Positions 56,871 through 64,000 of a stretch of 64,000 bases of DNA are shown here, piece after piece. The stretch is from Synechococcus sp. AG-673-B04 (GTDB lineage: Bacteria > Cyanobacteriota > Cyanobacteriia > PCC-6307 > Cyanobiaceae), in assembly GCA_003211235.1 (NCBI GenBank), contig QCTG01000002.1, positions 1 through 64,000 on the forward strand, written 5' to 3'. The stretch's first letter is position 1. Each line of letters begins with the position of its first letter. The notes under the pieces are model-generated. The model saw only the letters and a program-made list of their open reading frames with translations. It searched no databases and was not told the origin of the DNA. The translations under genes and the position numbers were made by a program.

Positions 56871-57593
56871 GTGTCCGACGCCGCCGACACCGCAACTGAT
56901 GTTCCGGCGTATGTGCTTCCCCCCGATCTGTTGAAGGCGGAGGCCGATCTGCTGAAGGCCGTCAAGGTCGCTGTCGCATCACCGGATGGAAGCAGGTGGG
57001 GAGCAACCCTGCGCTTCGAGAATCTTCGGCTCTTGCCCGTGGCCCTGCGTCTGGCGGAAGCACTCAGCGCCGTTGACTCCAGTTTGAGGCTGCTTTGGCC
57101 CGATGCCGGTGCCGCTGCCCTGGCACGACGAGATGCTCCGGACTTGGCCGCGTCCATCGCTGATTTCAACCAGTGGTCCTCCCAGGCAGATCCTGACGCT
57201 CTGCTGCTTGCTGTAGGTCCTCAGCCATCGGACTATGACGCGTTCATGGCGCTCTGCGAAGCACACCGTGGCGTGATTGTGATGCTTAATGGTCGTCTGG
57301 AAGATGCCGCTGTGGGCATCGGCAGCGTGGCGCGACAACGGCGTCGTGGCTTCGTCTCCTCCTGGCAGCAGGCCTATTGGCTTCAACCGTTGGAGGGTGG
57401 TGCTCTCATGCGGGTCTTCCCGGACGAGTGGGCTCTTTTCCGTCAGGATCCAGATGGCTACCGCTGGTTGAGCACCAGCGCCGACCGTCCTGATCCGGAA
57501 AGCTTGAGCGCACTTCTCGCCGGTGAGGATCCGGATGGCCTCAAACAACAACTTGGAAACGTTGATCGTTTTCTTGATGGTCTGAGCAAATGA
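56871..57593 (+). CDS. DUF1995 family protein
   Basis: A 240-residue soluble protein from GTG 56871. The VYVLPPDLLKAEADLLKAVKVAV-like start, the LLWPDAGAAALARRDAPD region and the WQQAYWLQPLEGGALMRVFPDEWALFRQDPDGYRWL block are typical of DUF1995, found in cyanobacteria and chloroplasts, where plant members (LPA3 type) act in photosystem II assembly. A similar role here is only inferred. It follows the desulfurase gene by 32 bases. Confidence 0.82.
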   Translation: MSDAADTATDVPAYVLPPDLLKAEADLLKAVKVAVASPDGSRWGATLRFENLRLLPVALRLAEALSAVDSSLRLLWPDAGAAALARRDAPDLAASIADFNQWSSQADPDALLLAVGPQPSDYDAFMALCEAHRGVIVMLNGRLEDAAVGIGSVARQRRRGFVSSWQQAYWLQPLEGGALMRVFPDEWALFRQDPDGYRWLSTSADRPDPESLSALLAGEDPDGLKQQLGNVDRFLDGLSK

Positions 57594-57599
57594 TTCGGC

Positions 57600-57618
57600 G
57601 GTTGAAGCCTCTTCAACC
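57600..57618. other. Intergenic hairpin
   Basis: GGTTGAAG and CTTCAACC form a perfect 8-bp stem around a 3-base loop, 6 bases after the DUF1995 stop codon. No T-run follows, so it is a weak terminator or a transcript-stabilising stem in a possible DUF1995-DUF4330-dacB transcript. Confidence 0.4.
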
Positions 57619-57651
57619 CCTCCTTAAGGTTTGGTCTGCTGATTCGGTTGG

Positions 57652-58161
57652 ATGACGCGCCGATTCTCTTTGCGTCAGTTCACGCTGTTGGATGGTCTCG
57701 CTGCCCTGGCAGCCCTGACGGCACTGGCTGGTGCCGCCTGGTCTCCGAAACTGGCAAATGGTCTGGCCCGTGCCACTGGTTCGATGGAATCGGTTGAGTT
57801 GTCAGTCGATGTCCGGCATCTCTACCTCGATCAGCCCGAAACGTTCTTTGCTGCGGTCCGCGAGGAAGGAACTGTGAGCATCGTGATTCGGAACCAGCCG
57901 GCGGGTCGGGTGCAGCTGCTGGCTGTGGATGACATAACCCGACCTCTTCTTGATCTACTTCCGGATGGCACGATTGTTGAGGCTTCAGACCCGACTGCTG
58001 GACGCCCGATTCATGCCCGTTTCCAGCTTCAGGCTGAAGCGGAAACCAGATCATCCGGTGTTGTGGTGGCTGGCACGAAACTCAAGATCGGCACGCCGGT
58101 CGAGTTGGAGGGTCTGCTTTACCGCGTCACGGGCGTTGTAAGTGGTTTGGAACTGCCATGA
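57652..58161 (+). CDS. DUF4330 family protein
   Basis: The 169-residue product has one N-terminal membrane span (LLDGLAALAALTALAGAAW) and an external beta-rich domain, fitting DUF4330, a cyanobacterial family of unknown function with this topology. Blocks such as VSIVIRNQPAGRVQLLAVDDI and GVVVAGTKLKIGTPVELEG suggest a small barrel. The stop overlaps the dacB start by 4 bases, so the two are probably translated together, and a periplasmic role is reasonable. Confidence 0.78.
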   Translation: MTRRFSLRQFTLLDGLAALAALTALAGAAWSPKLANGLARATGSMESVELSVDVRHLYLDQPETFFAAVREEGTVSIVIRNQPAGRVQLLAVDDITRPLLDLLPDGTIVEASDPTAGRPIHARFQLQAEAETRSSGVVVAGTKLKIGTPVELEGLLYRVTGVVSGLELP

Positions 58162-59471
58162 GGCTTTTCGCGACAGCCATCGCCTTGATCACCTCTGTCA
58201 GCGGTCCGGCTGCTCTGGCTGCGGATGCGTTGTTGCAGCCTCCTCCCCCTGTCCAACGTCAGGGACTCCCAGGTCGTTTGCAGCGTCCGCTTTGTCCGCA
58301 ACTGCAGAGCACCATTCGCGCGGCTGTCGGCGGCTCCACGGCGCCCTGGAGCATCAGTGTTCTGGATGATCGCGGTCAGTTGTTGGCCGATCTCAACGGT
58401 TGGCTTCCCCGCATTCCAGCGTCCAATCAAAAGCTGATTAGCACTGCCTTTGCCCTGGATCGGTTAGGCCCCGATCAGCGGCTGCGAACCCAGTTGCTCC
58501 GCCATGGCGACGGGAGTTTCGAAATCATCGGGGAGGGAGATCCCGATCTGAGCATCGAAGAGCTGCAGCGTCTGGCCATGGTGGCGTTCGGACAGGGTGG
58601 CAGCCGCTCCAGGGTCACAACAGGTGAACCGGTGAGGCTGATGCTTCGGGATGTTCCTCGCCAACGCTGGTGGCCCAACGACTGGCCTGTCGACGATCGC
58701 AGTTATGCCTACGGCGCTCCGATCACACGACTGGCTCTCACCAGCAATGCCCTCCACATGGCGGTGATGGATCCTGCCCTTCGTCTGCGGAGAGTGATGC
58801 AGGCAACAGCAAAGCAGCGGGGGGGACAGTTCGAGATGGTGATGGTGAACAGCGAAGACAGAGCGGGAGACCAGCGCCGAAATCGTTTCAGCCGTCCACC
58901 GCAGCTGTTGCATACCGAGGAGTCCGCTCCGATGCATGCATTGCTCAGCCTCGCCAACACCGAGAGTCACAACTTCACTGCCGAAGTGCTTCTGCGGGAA
59001 GGGGCTGACAGCTGGGATCTCAATCGAGCACTCCTGGCAAACACCCAGTGGTTGCAGGCCCAGGGAATGCCCATGCGGGGATTACGCATTCGGGATGGAA
59101 GTGGTCTTTCCCGCGCCAATCGGGTGACGAGTCGAACGTTGGCCACTCTGCTTTGGCGGATGGCCCAGCATCCTCTGGGCGCTTATTACCAGGCATCCAT
59201 GGCGATTGCAGGTCGCCGTGGCACCCTTCGTCGCTACTGGAGGGGAACCAGCCTGCAGGGCCGGTTCTGGGGGAAGACCGGCACTCTCCGAGGTGTTCGG
59301 GCCGTTTCTGGAATTCTCGAAACGAGCAACGGCCCCCGTTACGTCAGCATGATCGCCAATGGCGCCCTGGATCCAAAACCGGTGATGGGCAGGATTCTTC
59401 AGGAGACGCAACGCCTCAGCCGGTGCCCTTCATGGAGCGCAACCTTGAGGCAGCGCGACGGGCTCGGCTGA
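58158..59471 (+). CDS. dacB: D-alanyl-D-alanine carboxypeptidase/endopeptidase (PBP4 type, S13)
   Basis: A periplasmic penicillin-binding protein that trims or cleaves peptidoglycan cross-links. The 437-residue product has a signal peptide (RLFATAIALITSVSGPAALA), the serine motif SNQK at 89-92, the SxN-type motif in RDGSGLSRANRVT, and KTG in GKTGTLRG. The last 56 bases overlap the convergent coiled-coil gene. Confidence 0.92.
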   Translation: MRLFATAIALITSVSGPAALAADALLQPPPPVQRQGLPGRLQRPLCPQLQSTIRAAVGGSTAPWSISVLDDRGQLLADLNGWLPRIPASNQKLISTAFALDRLGPDQRLRTQLLRHGDGSFEIIGEGDPDLSIEELQRLAMVAFGQGGSRSRVTTGEPVRLMLRDVPRQRWWPNDWPVDDRSYAYGAPITRLALTSNALHMAVMDPALRLRRVMQATAKQRGGQFEMVMVNSEDRAGDQRRNRFSRPPQLLHTEESAPMHALLSLANTESHNFTAEVLLREGADSWDLNRALLANTQWLQAQGMPMRGLRIRDGSGLSRANRVTSRTLATLLWRMAQHPLGAYYQASMAIAGRRGTLRRYWRGTSLQGRFWGKTGTLRGVRAVSGILETSNGPRYVSMIANGALDPKPVMGRILQETQRLSRCPSWSATLRQRDGLG

Positions 59472-60345
59472 TCGACACAGTTTTGCCCTGTGATTCAGCC
59501 GGCTTGGTTGTGTCGGTTCGGATCGACTGGATCTTCACCAACTCCTGCCGGCCTGCGATCACCACCTGCGCCATTTCCTTCAACCGACCCTCCAGCTCGC
59601 CCAGGGTCTGTTCGGCATAACGATTCGCTCCGTCTTGGACGTTGCCGGCTTCCTGGCGACTGCGCTGAATCAGTGATTCGCACTGCTGCTGGGTCTGCTG
59701 GCGGAACTGAAGTGCGTCGTTGTGAACCCGTTCGGCTTCGTCCCGGCTTTCTTTCTGCAGCCGCTGGCCCTCACTGCGGATTGTTTCGAGGTCTTGAAGT
59801 GCCTGACGGCGATTGGCCTCTTGCAGCTCTGCCTGCTGGCGTTTGAACTCCATGGCCTCCTGTTCCAGTTGCTGGCGCCGCTGTTGTGCTTCCTGCTCCA
59901 ACTGCTGCCGGCGGGCAGTGAACTGCTGCTCCTGTTGCGCCAATTTGGCCTGCATCTCCTGTTCCAGTGCTGCCCCCTGCTGCCGTGTTGTTTTGAGGAG
60001 GGTTTCGCACTGTTGCCGCGTCTGTTCCCGCATGTCATTCACCTGGCGTTCGGCCTCCTGACGGACCGTTGCGCTGCTCACCATTTGGTCGTGCTGGCGC
60101 TTGCCCTGTTGCACCAGTTCTTCGGCCTGTTGCTTTGCAGTGTTGATAAACGAGTCGCGTCGCTCCAGCAGTTGCGCTGCACGTTCAACCTCCCCCGGGA
60201 GACCTTCCCGAATGGCATCAAGGAGTTCGACGGCATCGTTCTCATTGACTAGACGCCCGCCGCTGAAGGGGATGCGGCTTCCCTCGAGAAAGACATCCTC
60301 CAGCTGATCCAGCTGATCGAGAACGGCGAAGCGAATATCGCTCAT
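59416..60345 (-). CDS. Glutamine-rich coiled-coil protein, DivIVA/Cdv3-like
   Basis: A 309-residue soluble protein. Residues 1-50 (LDQLDQLEDVFLEGSRIPFSGGRLVNENDAVELLDAIREGLPGEV) resemble the N-terminal region of cyanobacterial DivIVA-type cell-division proteins (Cdv3). Residues about 50-260 form a near-continuous coiled coil very rich in Gln, Glu and Arg (QQLEQEAQQRRQQLEQEAM), like membrane-peripheral scaffold or F-type b-subunit stalks. The C-terminus is basic. No membrane span is seen. The assignment is inferred; it precedes coaD's end by one base (60345/60347). Confidence 0.65.
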   Translation of the reverse strand: MSDIRFAVLDQLDQLEDVFLEGSRIPFSGGRLVNENDAVELLDAIREGLPGEVERAAQLLERRDSFINTAKQQAEELVQQGKRQHDQMVSSATVRQEAERQVNDMREQTRQQCETLLKTTRQQGAALEQEMQAKLAQQEQQFTARRQQLEQEAQQRRQQLEQEAMEFKRQQAELQEANRRQALQDLETIRSEGQRLQKESRDEAERVHNDALQFRQQTQQQCESLIQRSRQEAGNVQDGANRYAEQTLGELEGRLKEMAQVVIAGRQELVKIQSIRTDTTKPAESQGKTVSISRARRAASRLRSMKGTG

Positions 60346-60346
60346 A

Positions 60347-60838
60347 TCAACGAGGCGGGAAAGCCGAATTAAAGAGCTTTATTAGGTCCTTGGCTACCAC
60401 TTCGGGCACCATGTGGTCGATCGTTCCACCGAAGCGGGCCACCTCTTTGACCACGGAGCTGCTCAGGAAACTGTGACGGGCCGAAGTGGCGAGAAAAACC
60501 GTTTCGAGGGTTTCATCAAGCGAGCGGTTGGTGTGGGCGATCTGGAGCTCATATTCGAAATCACTCATCGCCCGCAGGCCTCTCAGGATCAGATCAGCCC
60601 GGTGGGTTTCCGCACAGTTCACCGTGAGGCCATCGAAGCTGATCACCTCAATCCCATCCAGATATGCCGTGGAGGCCTGAATCTGAGCGATGCGTTGTTC
60701 AACCCTGAAGACGGGCTTTTTGTTGGGGTTGGATAAAACCGCAACGATCACACCCCCGAACAGGCTGGCGGCCCGCTCGATCAGATCCATGTGACCGTTC
60801 GTGAGCGGATCGAAACTGCCCGGGTAAAGCGCTCTCAT
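60347..60838 (-). CDS. coaD: Pantetheine-phosphate adenylyltransferase
   Basis: Fourth step of coenzyme A synthesis. The 163-residue product starts [27 protein letters not shown], which contains the nucleotidyltransferase (T/H)xGH site (NGHMD), and has the [22 protein letters not shown] and [12 protein letters not shown] blocks expected for CoaD. The coiled-coil gene starts 1 base after its stop on the same strand. Confidence 0.95.
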   Translation of the reverse strand: MRALYPGSFDPLTNGHMDLIERAASLFGGVIVAVLSNPNKKPVFRVEQRIAQIQASTAYLDGIEVISFDGLTVNCAETHRADLILRGLRAMSDFEYELQIAHTNRSLDETLETVFLATSARHSFLSSSVVKEVARFGGTIDHMVPEVVAKDLIKLFNSAFPPR

Positions 60839-60910
60839 CCGATCCCGCTGGTATTGGCAGATCCTATGCAGGGATTGAATCCCTAGATTTCGGTGACATT
60901 GGTTCTACCT

Positions 60911-61393
60911 ATGAGTCTCGACGCTGACGCCAAGAAGGTTCTCCTCCGCAAAATTCCCCATGGTCTTTTCGTTTGCGGTGTGCGGGACGGCGATGAAGTG
61001 AACGGTTTCACCGCAAGCTGGGTGACTCAGGGCTCATTCGAGCCACCTCTGGTTGTGATGGGTGTGCGGGCGGACAGCACCAGCCACGGGATCATCGAGC
61101 GCACCGGACGCTTTTCTCTGAACATGCTGAAGGCTGATCAGAAGGACCTCGCTGCTGTGTTTTTCAAACCGCAGAAGGGCCTGGGCGGCCGCTTTGACGC
61201 GGCTCCCTTCAGCGAAGGTCCTCTGGGATTGCCATTGCTCGATAACGTCGTCGGGGGGGTCGAGTGTGAGCTTGTCGGCCAGATCAAACACGGTGATCAC
61301 ACCGTGTTTGTTGGTGAGGTGAAAACGGCCCGACTCCTGGAGGATGGAGAGGCTCTGACCATGGCCAGCACAGGCTGGAATTACGGAGGCTGA
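60911..61393 (+). CDS. Flavin reductase domain protein
   Basis: A flavin-binding split-barrel protein of 160 residues (ATG 60911; six further codons to 60893 would add a hydrophobic stretch). The pattern [39 protein letters not shown] is typical of FMN-binding flavin reductase-like proteins, as in the C-terminal domain of cyanobacterial flavodiiron proteins, here as a free-standing unit. It probably binds FMN and reacts with NAD(P)H or an unknown acceptor. uvrC follows 7 bases later. Confidence 0.85.
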   Translation: MSLDADAKKVLLRKIPHGLFVCGVRDGDEVNGFTASWVTQGSFEPPLVVMGVRADSTSHGIIERTGRFSLNMLKADQKDLAAVFFKPQKGLGGRFDAAPFSEGPLGLPLLDNVVGGVECELVGQIKHGDHTVFVGEVKTARLLEDGEALTMASTGWNYGG

Positions 61394-61400
61394 TCGGATC

Positions 61401-63377
61401 TTGGAGGATCCTGTCCCGATCGCACCGCTGCTCACTCAGCCCGAACGGCTGGAGCGTCGTCTGAAGGACATTCCTCCCGAACCCGGTTGTTATCTGATGC
61501 GTGATGGAGAGGATCGAATCCTCTACGTCGGCAAATCCAAGACCCTGCGCAGCCGGGTGCGCAGTTACTTCCGTAGTCGTCATGATCTGTCGCCGCGCAT
61601 CCGACTGATGACGCGCCAGGTCTGCGAGATCGAATTCATCGTCACCGACAGCGAGGCCGAGGCTCTTGCGCTGGAATCCAACCTGATCAAAAACCATCAG
61701 CCGCACTTCAACGTGTTGCTGAAGGACGACAAGAAATATCCCTATCTCTGCATCACCTGGAGTGAGGCCTACCCGCGAATTTTTATCACCCGTCGTCGGC
61801 GTTTCCGTAGCCCATTGGATCGTTTTTACGGTCCTTACGTTGACGTGGGTCTGCTTCGGCGCACCCTGTTTTTGGTCAAGCGGGTGTTCCCACTGCGGCA
61901 ACGTCCGCGGCCGCTGCATCAGGACCGGACCTGCCTGAACTACAGCATCGGTCGTTGCCCGGGGGTGTGTCAGGAGAAGGTCAGTTCCGAGGACTATCAC
62001 CGCACCCTGCGCAAGGTGGCCATGGTGTTCCAGGGGCGCAGCGATGAACTGCAACACCTGCTGGCGGATCAGATGGAGCGTTACGCCGAGCGTCTCGACT
62101 TTGAATCCGCAGCTCGCGTGCGCGACCAGCTTCAGGGCCTTGATCAGTTGACGGCTGATCAGAAGATGAGTCTTCCTGATTCCTCAGTGAGCCGGGATGT
62201 GGTTGCCCTGGCCTTTGATGACAAGTTGGCGGCGGTGCAGCTGTTCCAGATGCGCGCCGGGAAGTTGGTGGGTCGGCTTGGTTACATGGCCGATGCGGAC
62301 GGCCTTGATCCAGGCCTGATCCTCCAGAGAGTGATTGAAGAGCACTACAGCCAGGTGGATGCAGTTGAGATTCCGCCGGAATTATTGGTGCAGCATCAGC
62401 TTCCCCAGCAAGTGCTGCTGGAGGAATGGCTCACTGAACAGCGGGAGCGCCGGGTTCAGATTCACTGCCCGAAACAGCGGCAAAAGGCCGATCTGATCGA
62501 ACTGCTCCAGAGAAACGCCGAGTTCGAACTGCTGAGGGCCAAGCAGGGTCAGGAACAGCAGGCCCTGGCGACGGAGGATCTGGCGCAGCTTCTGGAGTTG
62601 CCCACTCCGCCCCGTCGAATCGAGGGGTATGACATCAGTCATATCCAGGGCAGCGATGCGGTCGCCTCTCAGGTGGTTTTTATTGATGGGTTGCCCGCCA
62701 AGCAGCACTACCGCAAGTACAAGATCCGCAGCAGCAGCATTCGCGCCGGTCACAGCGACGATTTCATGGCGATGGCTGAGATCATGCGCCGCCGTTTTCG
62801 TCGCTGGGCTCGCGCCAAAGCCGAAGGTGTCGATCTGGGCGCGTTGCGGCACAGGGGTGGAAGTGCCCTTCAGACCGATGGTCTCAACGACTGGCCGGAC
62901 GTGGTGATGATTGACGGCGGCAAAGGCCAGTTGTCCGCAGTGATGGAGGCACTTCGTGAGCTTGATCTCCATGAAGATCTCAACGTCTGCTCCCTGGCCA
63001 AGCAGCGTGAGGAAGTCTTCCTGCCTGGTGAAAGCCAGCCCCTCGAAAGTGAGCCGGATCAGCTCGGAGTGGCCCTGTTGCGTCGTCTCCGGGATGAAGC
63101 TCATCGCTTCGCGGTGACCTTCCACCGTCAACAACGGGGCCAGCGGATGAAACGCTCACGCTTGTCCGATATTCCAGGTCTGGGGCCGAAACGCGTCAAG
63201 GATCTTCTGGCCCATTTCCACTCGATCGATGCCATTCAGCTGGCATCCGTTGAGGTTCTGGCCAAGGCACCCGGTGTCGGTCCGGCCCTGGCCAAGGACA
63301 TTCACAACTTTTTCCATCCCGATGATGATGAGCGCCAGGATGAGTCCTCCGAGGAGCCCCGTGCACGCATCGCATGA
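61401..63377 (+). CDS. uvrC: Excinuclease ABC subunit C
   Basis: The nuclease of nucleotide excision repair. Domains over 658 residues: GIY-YIG N-terminus ([33 protein letters not shown], residues 24-56), a UVR segment ([24 protein letters not shown]), the UvrC endonuclease domain with [18 protein letters not shown] and [12 protein letters not shown], and two C-terminal helix-hairpin-helix units ([13 protein letters not shown] and [12 protein letters not shown]). The first in-frame start is TTG 61401, with GGAGG 11 bases upstream. The stop overlaps the next gene by 4 bases. Confidence 0.95.
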   Translation: MEDPVPIAPLLTQPERLERRLKDIPPEPGCYLMRDGEDRILYVGKSKTLRSRVRSYFRSRHDLSPRIRLMTRQVCEIEFIVTDSEAEALALESNLIKNHQPHFNVLLKDDKKYPYLCITWSEAYPRIFITRRRRFRSPLDRFYGPYVDVGLLRRTLFLVKRVFPLRQRPRPLHQDRTCLNYSIGRCPGVCQEKVSSEDYHRTLRKVAMVFQGRSDELQHLLADQMERYAERLDFESAARVRDQLQGLDQLTADQKMSLPDSSVSRDVVALAFDDKLAAVQLFQMRAGKLVGRLGYMADADGLDPGLILQRVIEEHYSQVDAVEIPPELLVQHQLPQQVLLEEWLTEQRERRVQIHCPKQRQKADLIELLQRNAEFELLRAKQGQEQQALATEDLAQLLELPTPPRRIEGYDISHIQGSDAVASQVVFIDGLPAKQHYRKYKIRSSSIRAGHSDDFMAMAEIMRRRFRRWARAKAEGVDLGALRHRGGSALQTDGLNDWPDVVMIDGGKGQLSAVMEALRELDLHEDLNVCSLAKQREEVFLPGESQPLESEPDQLGVALLRRLRDEAHRFAVTFHRQQRGQRMKRSRLSDIPGLGPKRVKDLLAHFHSIDAIQLASVEVLAKAPGVGPALAKDIHNFFHPDDDERQDESSEEPRARIA

Positions 63378-63670
63378 TTCGCCATCTGTTGCTGTCGTTC
63401 TGCATGGCCGCATGGCTCAGCCTGTTGCCTTCGCCGGCACTGGCATCCCCCGGTCTGTGCACCGGGCCGGTTTGCGCTGATGACATCACGCGCAGTGCCA
63501 AGAATCACTGGCAGTTAGTGATGCGCCTGAATGATCAGCAGGGTCATCGTGAAAAAGTTGTCATGGATTGCCGCGCCAAGGTTCTCAGCCCCCGTGCCGG
63601 ACAGGTCGATCGTGGTTATGCCACGGCGCTGGGCCGTCGGGCCTGCCGACTTGCCGGCGAGGTGACTTGA
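63374..63670 (+). CDS. Small hypothetical secreted protein
   Basis: The 98-residue product has a signal peptide ([24 protein letters not shown]) and a mature part with four cysteines ([23 protein letters not shown]), which suggests one or two disulfides in the periplasm. The family is not recognised. Its start overlaps the uvrC stop by 4 bases and its own stop directly abuts the next gene, so all three are likely one transcript. Confidence 0.68.
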   Translation: MIRHLLLSFCMAAWLSLLPSPALASPGLCTGPVCADDITRSAKNHWQLVMRLNDQQGHREKVVMDCRAKVLSPRAGQVDRGYATALGRRACRLAGEVT

Positions 63671-64000
63671 GTGGAGATCAGCCTTGTCTATCCCCATCAG
63701 CTGTTTGCTGAGCATCCGGCGCTGGAGCCAGGTCGGCCGGTTGCTCTGATCGAGGATCCGCTCTTTTTCGGCACCGATCCCCGCTGGCCGTTGCGAGTTC
63801 ATCAGCAGAGGTTGGTTCTGCACCGCGCCTCGATGAACAGCTATGCGGCTGAGTTGAAGCAGCGGGGGTGGACTGTTCTGCATCAACGCCACAACGCGGC
63901 TGAAGACACAAGCGCTCATTTGCAGCTTCTGGTGAGCGCCGGATACCGCTCCTTTCATCTGGCCGATCCGGTTGATGATCTCCTGGAGCGCCGACTGAAG
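63671..64000 (+). CDS. Photolyase/cryptochrome-related protein (COG3046 type), 5' part
   Basis: The frame starts with GTG at 63671, immediately after the previous stop, and runs off the right edge after 110 codons. The visible N-terminus (VYPHQLFAEHPALEPGRPVALIEDPLFFG...LHRASMNSYAAELKQRGW) matches the antenna-binding region of the photolyase-related FeS-BCP/CryB group. The flavin and iron-sulfur domains lie outside the window, so function is inferred: probably light-dependent DNA repair or a photoreceptor. It lies in one run with uvrC, another DNA-repair gene. Confidence 0.78.
   Translation, partial: MEISLVYPHQLFAEHPALEPGRPVALIEDPLFFGTDPRWPLRVHQQRLVLHRASMNSYAAELKQRGWTVLHQRHNAAEDTSAHLQLLVSAGYRSFHLADPVDDLLERRLK

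Noticed and set aside
59800..60100. Repetitive DNA suggested by repeated CTGCTG/TTGC patterns
   Set aside because: The pattern comes from Gln-rich codons of the coiled-coil protein and is not an exact tandem repeat or CRISPR.
1..64000. CRISPR array, transposon, prophage or toxin-antitoxin system
   Set aside because: I looked for spaced repeats, transposase or integrase motifs, phage structural genes and paired toxin-antitoxin ORFs and found none I could support.

Overview
The window is chromosomal DNA of a marine picocyanobacterium, most likely Synechococcus. Support comes from photosynthesis genes (petN, psaK, thf1/psb29), cyanobacterial DUF families, a glucosylglycerol synthesis and uptake operon (ggpS-ggtBCDA), a cyanobacterial-type Hfq, and tightly packed GC-rich genes with very short or negative spacers. 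Product names are my own family recognition from translated sequence; no database search was run.

Layout. Positions 1 to about 5,450 are visibly AT-rich and sparse. They hold short unknown ORFs and two damaged copies of one unrecognised gene family in inverted orientation (3-389 plus, 3477-3942 minus), so this part looks like a decaying accessory or island region. Positions 5.4-9.5 kb pass into core genome: a periplasmic cupin, small membrane proteins, DUF2103, clpS, petN, thf1 and a clpP. Positions 9.7-17.7 kb carry two minus-strand blocks, pyk - MacB-like permease - ftsH and ilvA - scpB - yggT, separated by plus-strand mazG-like and secreted-protein genes. Positions 17.7-22.9 kb hold dxs, a geranylgeranyl-reductase-like flavoprotein, psaK, two small DUF membrane proteins and csaB-like.

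A long minus-strand run covers 22.9-34 kb: 2Fe-2S ferredoxin, inositol-monophosphatase family, hisZ, 4Fe-4S ferredoxin, htpG, rpmB, a PrxQ-like peroxiredoxin, then ggpS-ggtB-ggtC-ggtD-ggtA for osmoprotection. A tRNA-Ser(GGA) and its terminator follow. The phosphate transporter genes pstC-pstA-pstB lie at 34.2-37 kb behind a candidate Pho box. Positions 37.1-41.4 kb form a plus-strand dnaK-dnaJ-DUF3110-murQ run. Positions 41.4-46.6 kb carry mtnP, a cyclophilin, ribBA, argC and purN, mostly as convergent or divergent neighbours.

Positions 46.6-51.7 kb contain an M61 peptidase, an Amidase_2 protein, a secreted unknown and pgi. Positions 51.7-56.8 kb contain leuS, hfq, dapF with an unusual C-terminal extension, and a cysteine desulfurase. 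Positions 56.9-64 kb contain DUF1995, DUF4330, dacB (PBP4), a glutamine-rich DivIVA/Cdv3-like coiled-coil protein, coaD, a flavin reductase domain protein, uvrC, a small secreted protein and the start of a photolyase-related gene that runs off the right edge.

I saw no CRISPR array, intact insertion sequence, integrase, prophage or obvious defence system. The least explained material is the AT-rich first 5 kb. Gene starts were moved from the longest ORF to internal positions wherever family N-termini or neighbour overlap required it.
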